From: Colletotrichum lupini
Taxonomy: Eukaryota > Ascomycota > Sordariomycetes > Glomerellales > Glomerellaceae
DNA: 64,000 bases
Reading direction: 5' to 3'
Assembly: GCF_023278565.1 (NCBI RefSeq)
Contig: NC_064677.1
Coordinates: 7,502,001-7,566,000 of the forward strand
In this document: positions 10,801 through 21,329 of the stretch, in pieces
How the letters are laid out: every line of letters begins with the position of its first letter
Position numbering within the stretch: position 1 is the stretch's first letter
Position numbers and translations under genes: made by a program
Notes under the pieces: model-generated
Seen by the model: the letters and a program-made list of their open reading frames with translations, nothing else
What the model was told of the DNA's origin: nothing
Database searches by the model: none

Positions 10801-12468
10801 TCAAACCCATGAACGGCCGTACAGCAACCAACTACCAACCCCAATGATAGTCCAGCGGAAGAGCGCACCGGTTCCCGAGTCACTGCCGACCCGAAGAACA
10901 GACTCCACCAAAGACTTGAGCCCAAAGATTTGCCTTCCATCGCGGTCGAAATCAGGCTTCACGTCGCCCAGCCATTGGGACATCCTCAGCTCTGACTCCA
11001 GGTATGGCATGTAGCGAACGCGGAAAATCTTGTCAGCCCAACCAGGGGTCTCGGCGACAGTGCGACGATGCGTGAAGCAGTCAAAGGAAGCTTTGCCGCG
11101 GTAAGATCCGTGACCAGAGTATCCCACGCCCCCAAAGGGGAAAGTGTGAACTGCGGCATGCATGAAGGCGTCGTTGAGAGTTGCGCCGCCAGATGTAACA
11201 CCAGAAAGAACTTTGTTGTCATTCAAGTATTAGCATCAATCACGAGGGGTGTCTATACTATCGGTTCTCATACCTTTCTCGTTTTCAGCCTGGCTACCAA
11301 AAGCCATGAGGGCAAGGGGAGTAGAATCGGTCGCATTCGCCACCGCAATCGCATCGTCGATGTTGTCATAGGGTAAAATGGCCCAAATGGGCCCGAATGA
11401 TTCCTCCTGAACCATAACATCATCCCCGCTCTCCACAAGAACTGCTGTCGGAGCAATGTAAAGATCATCACGGTCTGTTTCTCCACCTAAGACAACTTGA
11501 CCACGCGAGCTGTCTAGCATCCTCTTCATGCGATCGAAGTGTTGAGTATTGATGATGCGGCAGAAATCGGGGCTTTCTCTCGCGCCTTTCGGGAAGAAGT
11601 CGATATAGTATTCTTGGAGAAACTTGATGAAAGGTTTGACCAGGGCTCTCTCAATTAGGACGTAGTTGTGCGAGACACACACTTGCCCGGCATTGAGCGT
11701 CTTCCCCCACAGAAGCCTCCTTGCAGCAAGACGGAGATCTGCGTGACTCGTCACGAATGCCGGATTCTTGCCACCGAGCTCCAGACAAACCGGAGTAAGT
11801 GTTTCTGCAGCTTTCTTAGAGATGATCTTGGCCACGTTGACTCCACCTGTGTAGAGAATCTTGTTCCACTTCTCATTGAGCAGAGCAGTCGTCTCTGGAA
11901 TAGCGCCATTGACGATCCTGTACGAGTCAGGATCCAGATAGCCCTCGATGATACGAGTGAGGACCATGGCAGTCGCTGGAGCATTTTCGGAGGGCTTTAC
12001 AACTGCGGTACAACCTGCAGCTATTGCGCCAATGAGGGGGCAGATATTGAGCTGCACGGGAAAGTTGTAAGTGCCGATGATGAGAACCGTGCCAAGGGGC
12101 TCCTTTCTGATCCTTGGTCTAAGAAGAGAGAACGGCAAAGCGACGTCAATATTTCTGTCGTCCTTGACCCATGTCTTCAGGTTTTTAATCGCAAACATGC
12201 AGTCGGAGATGCTCCAATCGATATCTGAAACGTGTGCATCATGAACTGGTCGGTTCAAGTCGCACTTCAAAGAATCTCGAAGTAGATCGATGTTGTCCTT
12301 CAAGCCCCAGTATAGCTTTCGGAGCTGGGTCAGACGAAACTCGACATCTTTGGTTTTCTTAGATTTGAAAGTGGCTTGAACCACCTTCACGGCGGCTGAG
12401 ATATTTTCAAGCGTGGTTGATTCAAACGAAGGGATGCCTGAAGATGCATGTGGTTGCTTGTGCGCCAT
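10801..12468 (-). CDS. Class-3 type aldehyde dehydrogenase with C-terminal membrane anchor (Hfd1-like)
   Basis: Two exons, 12468-11274 and 11210-10801, joined across a 63-base intron (donor GTATGA, branch GCTAATAC, acceptor AAAG), give 534 residues. Visible ALDH marks are Tyr-Asn-Phe-Pro at 134-137, Lys-Pro-Ser-Glu at 158-161, the general-base Glu230 in LELGGKNP, and the catalytic Cys264 in GQVC. After the junction the protein continues VLSGVTSGGATLND and then PFGGVGYSGHG, typical of class-3 enzymes. The last 20 or so residues form a hydrophobic segment ending Arg-Ser-Trp-Val, fitting a tail anchor as in fatty-aldehyde dehydrogenases of the ER or lipid droplets. It oxidises aldehydes to acids with NAD(P)+; the substrate is not readable. 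Its 5' end faces the MFS transporter, 857 bases away. Complete, with no lesion seen. Confidence 0.93.
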
Positions 12469-13325
12469 GACGCCGATATTCGGAAGATGTTGGAGATTGA
12501 AGTAACAATGTATCAAAAGAAGTAAAATTTACAAGACGACTTAGATATCTAATGATTAAAATGTCTACTTTTGGGAGGTTTTGGGATTTCATTAGGACAA
12601 ACTTGAGCGCTGATATTCAAAATCATTCGACATCGACAATAGCCGTTAGTCTATCCGCGTCCTTCAGCTGACAAATGCAACAGTCAAACGAGTAGCATAG
12701 TAAAGATCTCATGTTTTAAGCGAACTATCTGATTACAAACCATATCTCTGGTTTAATCTGGGAATATGAGAGGATGACATAGCTTCCACTAGGATTCAAC
12801 TTCGACTCGTTGATACCGTAGTATGTGCCAAGTACTAGGTAAGTTCATGTCTTTTATCTGGCGTGACTATCTTCCTAAGATCCACTCACTCCCAAGTAAG
12901 AAGGTCAATTACTGTACCGATAGGCCTCGGAGTCGACAGATGCTGGTGAGCCGGCACTCTGCCGACACAGGAGCGCCAAGCTTTCGTAGGGGACAGCTCA
13001 GCTACAGGCATTAGACGCCATGGGTTAGACGCCTCTCAGGCGATACTTACATCGGATCCCTGAATGTTGTGGACGGCCGCATAAACCTTATTTCATTTGC
13101 ACTACTCGGTTCTTGCTCACGGCAAAATACAACTGGGGCTTATTTTACTTGGCGACAGATATTATCGATCCAAGTAAGTAGATAGTAACGAAGCGGTGGT
13201 ACTAGTATTCTGTACGAACTTGAAATGATGATACCCTTAATTGACAATTCACCAACGGAAACGGCCAGCGTAGTTATACCTAGTTTCAAAGAGGCTCTCT
13301 GTATCAATTTGTCTCCGAGTCAAAG
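12469..13325. promoter_or_regulatory. Shared divergent promoter region (aldehyde dehydrogenase / MFS transporter)
   Basis: Intergenic between head-to-head genes, so it holds both upstream regions. Composition is ordinary and I recognise no specific binding site. It may coordinate the two genes, but only the geometry supports that. Confidence 0.45.
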
Positions 13326-14986
13326 ATGCGAGTTGACGATGGATCCCAGAGCACGACAACGATGAACATCGTCCAGTCTTCTGGCGAAGCAAAACCTCCA
13401 GAGAGTGGGCAAGAAGCCAGTGAATGGAAGTGGGAAGATGATTCGTCTAACCCCTACAATTGGCCAAAATGGAAGAAGAATTTACAGTTGGCGATGATAT
13501 CTATCGTTGGATTTTCCTGGTAAGCCGGTTTTTCTGTCTCGAACTAGCGTCTCTCCCACAACCCGGGTCGCTAATTCTTCTGATAGCTCAATAGGAACCT
13601 CGATCGTCAGTCCAGCTCGATCAAAATTTGTAGAAGAATTTGGTGTGTCGAGTACGGCTGCATTCCTGCCGCTATCTCTATACGTTCTGGCCCTCGGCTT
13701 GGGTCCTGTACTCGGCGGACCGTTGTCGGAAACAGCTGGCAGACAAGCTGTTCACATCATTGCCGTAGTCTTTGGAGGGCTGTTTGCATTAGGATCTGGC
13801 CTAACCAATAGTTTTTCTGGACTATGTGTGATGAGATTTCTGTCAGGGTTCTTCTATGGGCCCGTCTTGGCTATTGGTTCGGGCGTTCTGAATGAGACCT
13901 ATCTGCCTGTTGAGCGTGGCTTGCCGTCAACGATCTTCATTTTATCTCCATTTCTTGGACCAGGCCTTGGGTAAGAGAAAATGAACAGGTGTGAGCCTTG
14001 AGTAAATATCGCTGATGATTTATCTAGTCCAGTCTTGGGGTCATTCCTTGTTGACAGAAAAGGCTGGCGATGGACGCAGTACACTCTAGTGTTCTTCTCA
14101 GTCTTCTCTTTGATCTGGCTGTTTCTATCTGGAGAGTCCTATCACCCTGTTCTATTGCGTCGTCGCCGAAAGCAACTTGGTCTCGTCGAACCAAGGTCGA
14201 CTGCGAACTTACAGAAACTGCGACAATTTCTCACCGTTGGGCTGCTTCGACCACTGCATATGCTCTTCACCGAACCGATCGTGGCCATTCTCTCCTTGTA
14301 TGTCGCATGCATGTTTGGAACACTGTTCATGTTCTTCGGTGCTTTCTTCTATGTCTTTGACAAAACCCATGGCTATACTCTCACTCAGACGGGTCTTGTG
14401 TTCTTAGCGATCGCTTTCGGATGCGTGCTTGGATGTATCACCATGGTTCTCTGCGACCATCATATCTATCAGCCCAAGGCAAGACAATTTTCCCCAAGCG
14501 AAATCCCCCCTGAGCTGCGGCTCTACCCAGCCATGTTGGGAAGCTTGGGTCTTCCCATTAGTCTTTTCTGGTTCGGCTGGACAGCTAGGCCAGACGTCAA
14601 TGCTGCGGTCCCAATCATCGCAATTGTCATCTTTGGCTAGGGCAATATCACATTGACCATTAGCTCAATCCAATACCTCGGGGACACATATCATCGCTCT
14701 AATGTAGCAAGTGCGGCCAGCGCGAACAGCTTAGCAAGGTATACCTTTGCTGCTGCGTTCCCATTCTTCTCATTACAAAGTGAGTTTCTTGTTCAAACTA
14801 TTCCCTTGATGGAAAAGACCATAGTGCTGAATTTGAGACCTCGTAGTGTACCAAAAACTCGGTATTGGCTGGGCATCAAGCCTTCTAGGATTCGTTTCAC
14901 TGGCACTACTTCCAGGCCCTTGGATATTCTTTAAATTTGGCAAACGAATCCGCCAGCGAAGCCAGTATGAGACTGCGAGCTACTAG
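13326..14986 (+). pseudogene. MFS drug/polyamine-type transporter with in-frame TAG at codon 397
   Basis: Four exons, 13326-13519, 13587-13970, 14028-14779 and 14847-14986, keep one frame across three GT..AG introns for 490 codons. The N-terminus is cytosolic and acidic, with an Asn-Pro-Tyr-Asn-Trp-Pro string, followed by about 12 hydrophobic segments; GPVLGGPLSETAGR fits the DHA1 family (Tpo1/Flr1-like proton antiporters of the plasma membrane). At 14638-14640 the frame reads Phe-Gly-TAG-Gly-Asn, where the family normally has Gly-Trp-Gly. TGG to TAG is a G-to-A change at TpG, the RIP transition. The frame stays open for 93 more codons through the last two membrane segments and a basic C-terminus, so the lesion looks recent. 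Translation would stop at residue 396 and lose those segments. The alternative is a sequencing error. Confidence 0.85.
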
Positions 14987-15195
14987 TTGTAATATTTTAC
15001 GTTCTTTGGAAAATCATGCTGCTGACTCTGGTTCGCTTTACTACATTTTGGCCTCCTATTTAGGTAGAGAAAGAAGGCTACAGCGGACAAGGGAACTAGG
15101 AGTATTGGTTGTAATTCTATTGAACACTCTACTTGGTCGGCGAAAATACATCTCAATCCCCCCGCAACATTGTTGGAACCAAGTTAGATGTGAGC
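14987..15195. other. Short convergent intergenic spacer
   Basis: Separates the 3' ends of the MFS gene (plus) and the NmrA/epimerase-like gene (minus). It presumably holds both polyadenylation regions. Nothing else seen. Confidence 0.5.
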
Positions 15196-16107
15196 TTACT
15201 GATACTCAGTGACTAAATTTTCGATTGCGTTTTGGATGTCATCACGGCGGTATCCTCCCAATAATGCCAGTTCCGCAGGGTCAGGTTGATACTCGACCAC
15301 CTTGTCACCTGCAAATAGGGTGGCTCGAGGTAGCAGCGGGTGATCCTGACCCAGTGACTCCAACCGTTGACCATTGCCGACCGCTTGGAAGAACATCTGG
15401 AAGTACTCCGCATAGGTCATGTTCTGGTCGCCAACCAAGATGGCCTTCCCTGATATAGCTTGGCTGTTCTCCAAAGCCCCCGCGATGGCTTCGGACAGCG
15501 ATTGCGTGGAAATGAAGTTCAGCCCTCCTTGCGGAGCGAAAAGAGGAATGGGCAAATTCTCTCTGGCGTAGTCGATGTAAGCCCGAAACATGGGTACGAT
15601 CATGCCCGGAACATTCCCAACGATGAAGGGCGCATCTAAACTACAAACGTGGAACTCAGGCCCAGCTAGCGACGTAAGTCCATCCGCAGCAAGCTTCCTG
15701 GATCGGACGTATGGGCTAAATGAGATTGCCTCCGGTATGATATGCGGACAGGCGCTGCCGATATGAATAAACTTGTTGACTCCAGCTTGTTTGGCGATGT
15801 TTCCGAACTCTGGTATGGCCTGGCCGTTGGCATAAAGATAGTGCTCATCCGCATGTTGTCCAACAGGCACATGCCGAACGTCGCTGCCGGCCGCAAAGAC
15901 AACTGCTTCAAATTTCGAGAGGATCTCTTTACCGAAATCTCCGTTCAAATAGTTGCCTTGAATGAATGGAAGCTCGGACAATGCGGGAACATCGCTGGGC
16001 CTTTTTCGTCCGGCAATAGTAACATCGCTTCCTTTGGATCGAAGATACAAAGCAGCATGGCCTCCAACCAAACCGGTACCGCCGATGACGAGCGTTTTTG
16101 TTGCCAT
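15196..16107 (-). CDS. NAD(P)-binding NmrA/epimerase-like protein
   Basis: A single uninterrupted exon of 303 codons with ATG at 16107. The N-terminus has the atypical SDR dinucleotide-binding motif GGTGLVGG at residues 9-16 after a hydrophobic beta strand. Further on, a Val-Phe-Ala-Ala-Gly strand end and a Phe-Ile-His-Ile-Gly-Ser-Ala segment correspond to later Rossmann strands. No classical Tyr-x-x-x-Lys catalytic pair is obvious; a Tyr-Val-Arg-Ser-Arg-Lys segment sits near its place. Members act as reductases or as redox-sensing regulators, and which applies is not readable. It is tail-to-tail with the damaged MFS gene and head-to-head, 2.3 kb away, with the xylanase gene. Complete, with no lesion. 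Confidence 0.85.
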   Translation of the reverse strand: MATKTLVIGGTGLVGGHAALYLRSKGSDVTIAGRKRPSDVPALSELPFIQGNYLNGDFGKEILSKFEAVVFAAGSDVRHVPVGQHADEHYLYANGQAIPEFGNIAKQAGVNKFIHIGSACPHIIPEAISFSPYVRSRKLAADGLTSLAGPEFHVCSLDAPFIVGNVPGMIVPMFRAYIDYARENLPIPLFAPQGGLNFISTQSLSEAIAGALENSQAISGKAILVGDQNMTYAEYFQMFFQAVGNGQRLESLGQDHPLLPRATLFAGDKVVEYQPDPAELALLGGYRRDDIQNAIENLVTEYQ

Positions 16108-18399
16108 GTTCTAGCGGATGAGATATGATCGTAATTCGTGTGGCTGTTGATGTTTCCATATCGTGTGTACTGGCTAGAGAAGAGAATGTTCATCGTTTTA
16201 TAGTTCTCTCTACGAGAAGAATGTTCTCCGTGTTTACTAGAATGATTTGTGCTTCATTACATCATTACCTACATCTGATAGATTTCCTTCCAGCTCGATT
16301 CATAAGCCGAGAGAGAATTTCAAAGCTTCGATCGTGTGAATCCTAGGGTGAATGCTATAAAGTGCCACGGAAAGCGCGGAAGCCGCGCACCGGGATTAGG
16401 ATCCCGCAGTTAGTTAGTTGAGATGAAGTGCCAAATTCAATCATTGCAGCGACGAATTCCAGAAGTAGGATCTTGGCATTTTCAGTCTTTCAATATGACA
16501 GCTTTCCTAAAGTTTCCGCCTATTCCTATTTGTCATTGATCGATCCATTGGAGGGACGCATTGGCCGGCAATCCTCCGAGGAAACCAATGACCCTGACAC
16601 TGGTAGCTTTAGGATACTATGTCAGAATTCCCCTTGACCCTGGCAAATGTGTCACAGGCAACACAAGGCTTTAGTGACCTTCCATTCCGCATAGCAGCAC
16701 ATCTCATCACGATATATTAGACCCTCGCATCACTGCAGATAGTAAGCATAGTCGCAATTGAGCACGAAGATGCCGAGAAGGGCGAGTAAAGGGAAGAGTC
16801 TCAAGAGGATATGCGTTGATTTGCCTTGTTCTACGAGTTAGTTCCATATGTTGTCGCGGCACGGATAGCTAGCTGGAAAAGGCTCAGCTAAAAGGCAGGC
16901 AATTTCTTACGGAACAAGTAGTTCTGAATTTTGGCAAAGCCGCTTGCTGGAGGACTCACAGGATGTTAGTCTGCAGGCAATTACTAGGATGCCGGCGAAG
17001 TTAGGGGATTTAGAGGAAGACACGAGTGACTACCAACTGGGGCATTTGGGATAACAAAGATCAAAAAAGCTCTTTTCGGATAAAACATTTAGCTAGGGTC
17101 TTAAATTTGTGCAACCCGATGCCCCATAGAGACTGAAGAGGTACCAGCTGGGAGGGGACGAAGCTTCATTTACATTCAGCAATATGGTATCACTCCATTG
17201 GCAACCGTTCATGCCTCCCTAAATAATAGCTGAAAATTCCTCTCTGCCGTCCCCTTCATTGATACAACAGACATTCGAACACGGCCCGACTTCGCATCGT
17301 CGTTGGTCAGTTCCAGCTTAATTGCAGTGCACCAGAATCATGTAGGAGCTTTGGCCATCGAGCCCGAACGACTCGCACATCACCCGAGCCGATGCCGTCT
17401 TTGCCGATCGAGGGGAGAAGAGTGCCAGGCGGACTCCTTTATCCGTTAATGCCTTGCTGACCCGCGTTTGGGCTGATCAGTCCTCCTACCATACGAAAAG
17501 ATTGGATCTAGATTGAGAGGAGTCCTGCTGGTTCACAACTCATAGCTCTACCTCACTGTTGGCCTATCTTGAACGTTGTCTCCCAAGTTTGGTTTTGTTA
17601 TTAAGGGAAAGTTTCATGAGGTTTGGTGATTGCCGTGCGCATCTTTCGCGGAACTAGGAGCCGTCATTTCCAAACATAGTAAGGATAGTATAATTCGGGG
17701 CACATCAAGTACGGCGTGCATGCCGGTAAAGACTCAAGAATACGACGCAGATCGGGTACGATGCCGAGCAGCATGTAGGTGTACCGAAGGCACAATACAA
17801 GGTGAGCACTGCGATCCAGCTGCATATACTTGATCAACTCAATGCCGAGCCGCCTGTCCCAAATTAGCCGGTCACCTTCGGTACCGCAGATATACACTAT
17901 GCGGTTTAGTCTGGGGGCTTCCCCACACTCTCTGTAATACATGCCGCCAGAATGCAACAGTCTCAGGGAGCATCAGGGGGTTGCAGGTTGAAAGCTTGCG
18001 GGGGAACCCCTGCACCATTACCGTTCTAAAGAGCCATCGCCTGCTGTAGCATGAGTCTTCGTAGTAACGTCCTGCTTCGTCAAAATGATCCGGCCGAAGG
18101 GTTCGAACCACCTCTGCGTTTATCCATCTCCTCATTCAAACGAAGTGTCCGCTCATCTAGTTTTGCCTAAATTCCCCCGCCTCGGAAGATGGTATGTTTC
18201 GTCCAAATGAGAATATGGACATCAAGAATCTAGCTCACAGGAGAATTGGGCACGCTATGCCTCGATGGTTGATTTAATTACGTCTCAAGATGCCAAGAGA
18301 ATTGTATAAGATCAATGTCACCTGCGTCGATTGCCGAACTCTTGGCAGCCTTGAACCAACTGATTTTCGCCTCGCTCACTTCAACCGTTGACTTTCAAG
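16108..18399. other. Long intergenic between NmrA-like gene and xylanase gene
   Basis: 2.3 kb of ordinary composition with no convincing gene. Minus-strand open frames at 17664-17957 and 17872-18135 lack family motifs and have odd residue composition. A short hydrophobic minus-strand stretch at about 16735-16815 could be a gene remnant but cannot be extended. The right part is the xylanase promoter. Confidence 0.5.
17864..17869 (-). promoter_or_regulatory. Possible XlnR/Xyr1 site upstream of xylanase
   Basis: GGCTAA on the minus strand, about 530 bases before the xylanase start codon. GGCTAA is the known core site of the fungal xylanase activator XlnR/Xyr1. A CTGGGG at 17912-17917 fits the loose CreA consensus SYGGRG. 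Six-base matches occur by chance, so this is a weak call made only because of the neighbouring gene. Confidence 0.2.
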
Positions 18400-19134
18400 A
18401 TGGTTTCCATTCGCTCCCTGATCTTGAGCCTCTCGACTATTTCTACTTGCCTAGCTGCCCCGGCAATCGGGCCAGCTGAGTTGCTGCCTCCTCATGTTGA
18501 GCGACGGGGCCCTTCCGACTTCTTCCTGGGACCCAATCACCCTCTCATGCTCGCACGCCGCAATGAGTCCCTCGAAAGACGAGGCATGACTCTTGAGGAG
18601 CGCACCAACTACGTCCAAAACTACCAGACTGGCGGCACTGTCAACTTCACGCCCTCGGGCAACAGCTTCAGTCTCAACTTCGATACCACAGACGACTTCG
18701 TTGTCGGCGTCGGTTGGAACCCAGGTTCTACCGCCCCCATCACTCATTCCGGTTCATTCGCAGTTACCAAGGGTCTTGCGACCCTTTCAGTCTATGGCTG
18801 GACCACCAATCCGCTTGTGGAGTACTACGTCATTGAGGACTCTGCCGGATTTACACAGACCGGGACGAAGAAGGGCACCGTGACCAGTGATGGTGGCTCT
18901 TATACCATCTGGGAGAATGTGCGCACCAACGCCCCATCAATTCAGGGCACCCAGACCTTCAACCAATACATCTCGGTTCGCAACAGCGGTCTTACAAGCG
19001 GTACGGTGTCTATTTCCAATCATTTCAATGCTTGGAAGAGCTACGGTATGAACTTGGGTACGCTTAACTTCCAGGTCATTGCTATCGAGACCTGGAATGG
19101 CGCTGGCTCGGCAAAACAAACTGTCACCAACTAG
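18400..19134 (+). CDS. Secreted GH11 endo-1,4-beta-xylanase
   Basis: One exon, 244 residues. The start is the ATG at 18400; an upstream in-frame TTG at 18388 is not used. Residues 1-20 form a signal peptide ending near Cys-Leu-Ala-Ala. A pro-region to about residue 64 contains dibasic Arg-Arg pairs at 35-36, 53-54 and 60-61, likely Kex2 sites. The beta-jelly-roll follows: Gly-Trp-Asn-Pro-Gly at 105-109, the nucleophile Glu141 in PLVEYY, and the acid/base Glu230 in VIAIETW. The enzyme cuts the xylan backbone internally, outside the cell. Unlike most GH11, the usual Gln-Tyr-Trp-Ser-Val-Arg is Gln-Tyr-Ile-Ser-Val-Arg and the residues after Glu230 are Thr-Trp rather than Gly-Tyr. No carbohydrate-binding module and no intron. 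It looks functional but divergent. Confidence 0.93.
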   Translation: MVSIRSLILSLSTISTCLAAPAIGPAELLPPHVERRGPSDFFLGPNHPLMLARRNESLERRGMTLEERTNYVQNYQTGGTVNFTPSGNSFSLNFDTTDDFVVGVGWNPGSTAPITHSGSFAVTKGLATLSVYGWTTNPLVEYYVIEDSAGFTQTGTKKGTVTSDGGSYTIWENVRTNAPSIQGTQTFNQYISVRNSGLTSGTVSISNHFNAWKSYGMNLGTLNFQVIAIETWNGAGSAKQTVTN

Positions 19135-19475
19135 TTACTTCATGACTACTTGTTTCGCCCTTATCTTGAGGTCAACTTATCTGCATTTCATTCAACATCG
19201 GAAGGCACTTAAGAGATCTGCCAGCCGCAGAACACGGGTTATTACCTTCTATTGTACCTATTCTATTTGGGTCAAAGTATGACCAAGTATCAAATACATT
19301 CTGCCACATATATATTCGCAATGAAATATCAATCTCAAGTTTTTACGGAGTCTATTTTCTTAACTAGAGCCGATGTGTCGTAGAAAGTCTAAATTCGACA
19401 GTTCGCCCCAGACTGGAAGCTCTCGTTTCAGAGCCACACGCCCAGTCGCCGTTGGCTTAGAAATTTTCCAGGCTT
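19135..19475. other. Convergent spacer after xylanase
   Basis: 341 bases between the 3' ends of the xylanase and the frameshifted NmrA-like gene. It is AT-rich in places, probably 3' untranslated regions. No gene seen. Confidence 0.5.
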
Positions 19476-20637
19476 TCAAACTGTTTGCAAGATACCTCTG
19501 ACATAGTTTTCAAAGCTTGTGAACTTCACATCTGGATATAATTCCCTCGCATCAAGATATCCAAGATAGCGTGCATACTCAGGAGTATTCTCGCCTCGAA
19601 TACCAAGCAGATTCCGATACTCTCCCATACCAATCTCGGGGTTGATTGTCATAATGTCCTGACCTGTGCGACCCTGGGAGATAATGCCTTCCAGCTCTTC
19701 CTTAGTCATCTAAGCCATCTGTAAGTGCCTTATTTTCCAGAAAATGACGAGGGTTCAGTGAGCGTACGAATTCTCGTGTCACAGTTTCTCCCGACACCTT
19801 CTCAAGAATGTCGAAGGCTTCATTCTGTGTCTTGACCTCTCCATATGCAAAAACCATCTTGTTCAAGGTCCTCGGATCGGCGATGATTCGGCTGACAAAA
19901 TTTCCAATGTCACGATTGTTGGTAAGTGCCCAAGGGGTATTGCCGTCCCCGATCACACGCGTGGTGCAGTATTCTTCTACCATTGGGCGAAATCTGCCTG
20001 AAGGTAGGGCAGGCAATGTCAGCTGATACCACCATCCAACGTCGATGATGGTATAAGGCAGATGGAGGTCCCAGATACGGTCAACGAACTCCTGTTTCTG
20101 CCATGCCGATGCTCGAATTAGCAATAGTCTCAACATCGATTGTGAAAACACTTCACATGAGGCACGTCATTTCATTGGAGTCTCACCTTATCCCTGAGCA
20201 TCATGACGCCTCGGGGTGCGCAGACCGGGCCCCAAAAGCTTGGAATGTATCGACCAACGTTAACCTTGCTCGATGCTTCGATAAGATTCATCTTTTCCTG
20301 AAATGTGAACAAGGTCAAGCATGAGATGACGACGTCCATGTTAGTGAGGACTCCGGAAATTGCCTCTGTTGGCCCATCTAGCTCAATCGCCTTAACGTGG
20401 ACGCCTCGCTTTGCAAACTCAAGGAGCTCGGGCTTCTTTATCGAGGAGGGTCTCGCTAGAGCTGTAACATCCTGTCGCCAAGTGAGTTAGATGCGCCCAA
20501 GTTCCGAGTGCAGAGATTCGATCCGACAAAATCCAACTTACGAAGAGTTCGGGACTCTTCAGCAGCGCATTCACAATGGAAGAGCCTGTGTTCCCAGTAG
20601 CGCCGGCTATGGCGACTTTGATTCTGTTCGCCATCAT
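19476..20637 (-). pseudogene. NmrA-like / isoflavone-reductase-like protein with 3' frameshift
   Basis: Three exons: 20637-20542, 20471-20187 and 20097 onward. Introns of 70 and 89 bases have GT..AG ends in phase 0. The protein opens with an AGATGNTGSS dinucleotide-binding loop, continues through Phe-Trp-Gly-Pro and Leu-Arg-Asp-Lys, and carries Leu-Pro-Tyr-Thr-Ile-Ile-Asp-Val-Gly-Trp-Trp-Tyr, as in NmrA-family reductases. At 19704-19702 the frame meets TAA after 258 residues. A second frame overlapping that point runs on for 77 codons to 19476 and encodes the family's normal C-terminus, with Asn-Thr-Pro-Glu-Tyr-Ala, Leu-Gly-Tyr-Leu-Asp-Ala and Phe-Thr-Ser-Phe-Glu. A one-base insertion near 19704 explains the break, and no splice signals bypass it. 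The intact form would be near 334 residues. A sequencing error is possible. Confidence 0.82.
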
Positions 20638-21329
20638 GTCTTCTGAATGTTCTCCTTCGCTCAGGTACGTGGCAAAGATCTTGAATGTTACTGTTTTAAG
20701 TAGACGGTTACGCCGATGGATATGCGGCAGGTATGGTTAAATAGACATCATGTGAGTCCACTGAGACTTTACTACTCGGAGACATAATGATCTTGGTAGG
20801 CTCCATCCAGGCGTAGTTATAGACCGAAGTATTGAAATGGTAGCTCGTCTCAAGTTTTGGAATCGTGGGATTCGGCCGAAAATCGGTCGAATGCTTATCG
20901 GGGGCCGCGTCGGGTAGCGACTAACAACCCGAACGGAATACAGATTCCCAGTCATCCAATTAGCACCAAGGGTAGTGGATTAAGAATAAGGGTTCCCGGC
21001 TATGGAGCCCATGTTTCGATGTCTCATGTCATCTGCGAACGTCGTGGAGGTCTTTCACGATTCAATCTCACTTCTATTCAATGATCCGATCAGCACTCCT
21101 CGCCGTAGCCTTCCCCACGCCGACGTGTTGAAGTACCTATCGTATGATCTTTGCATTGCATTAATAGATGTCTTCCCACTTTGAAACACAAGATGCGGAT
21201 ATCCCGCCGTTCGTGAACTTTAGTCACATCCGTCATTAATTGAATAAGGTCTCCTTCTCGTACCCATCCTACTTGTCTCGAGTGAAAGATCGAGTGAAAG
21301 AAGAGTAGGATATTTTACTTCCTTGAAGG
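20638..21329. other. Intergenic between NmrA-like gene and MFS gene
   Basis: 692 bases with the promoter of the NmrA-like gene and the 3' region of the second MFS gene. Short overlapping frames only, none with recognisable motifs. Confidence 0.5.

Noticed and set aside
11668..12228. 186-codon plus-strand frame
   Set aside because: Antisense to the aldehyde dehydrogenase coding exon, which carries catalytic Cys and Glu motifs.
16735..16815. Hydrophobic minus-strand stretch that could be a membrane segment
   Set aside because: Only about 25 codons, no start or splice context, and no extension in either direction.
18095..18125. GGTTCGAACC palindrome resembling a tRNA T-arm
   Set aside because: The stem bases around the loop do not pair and no anticodon arm is present.
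17664..18135. Two minus-strand frames of 97 and 87 codons upstream of the xylanase
   Set aside because: No motif, frequent rare-residue clusters, and a position inside the xylanase promoter region.
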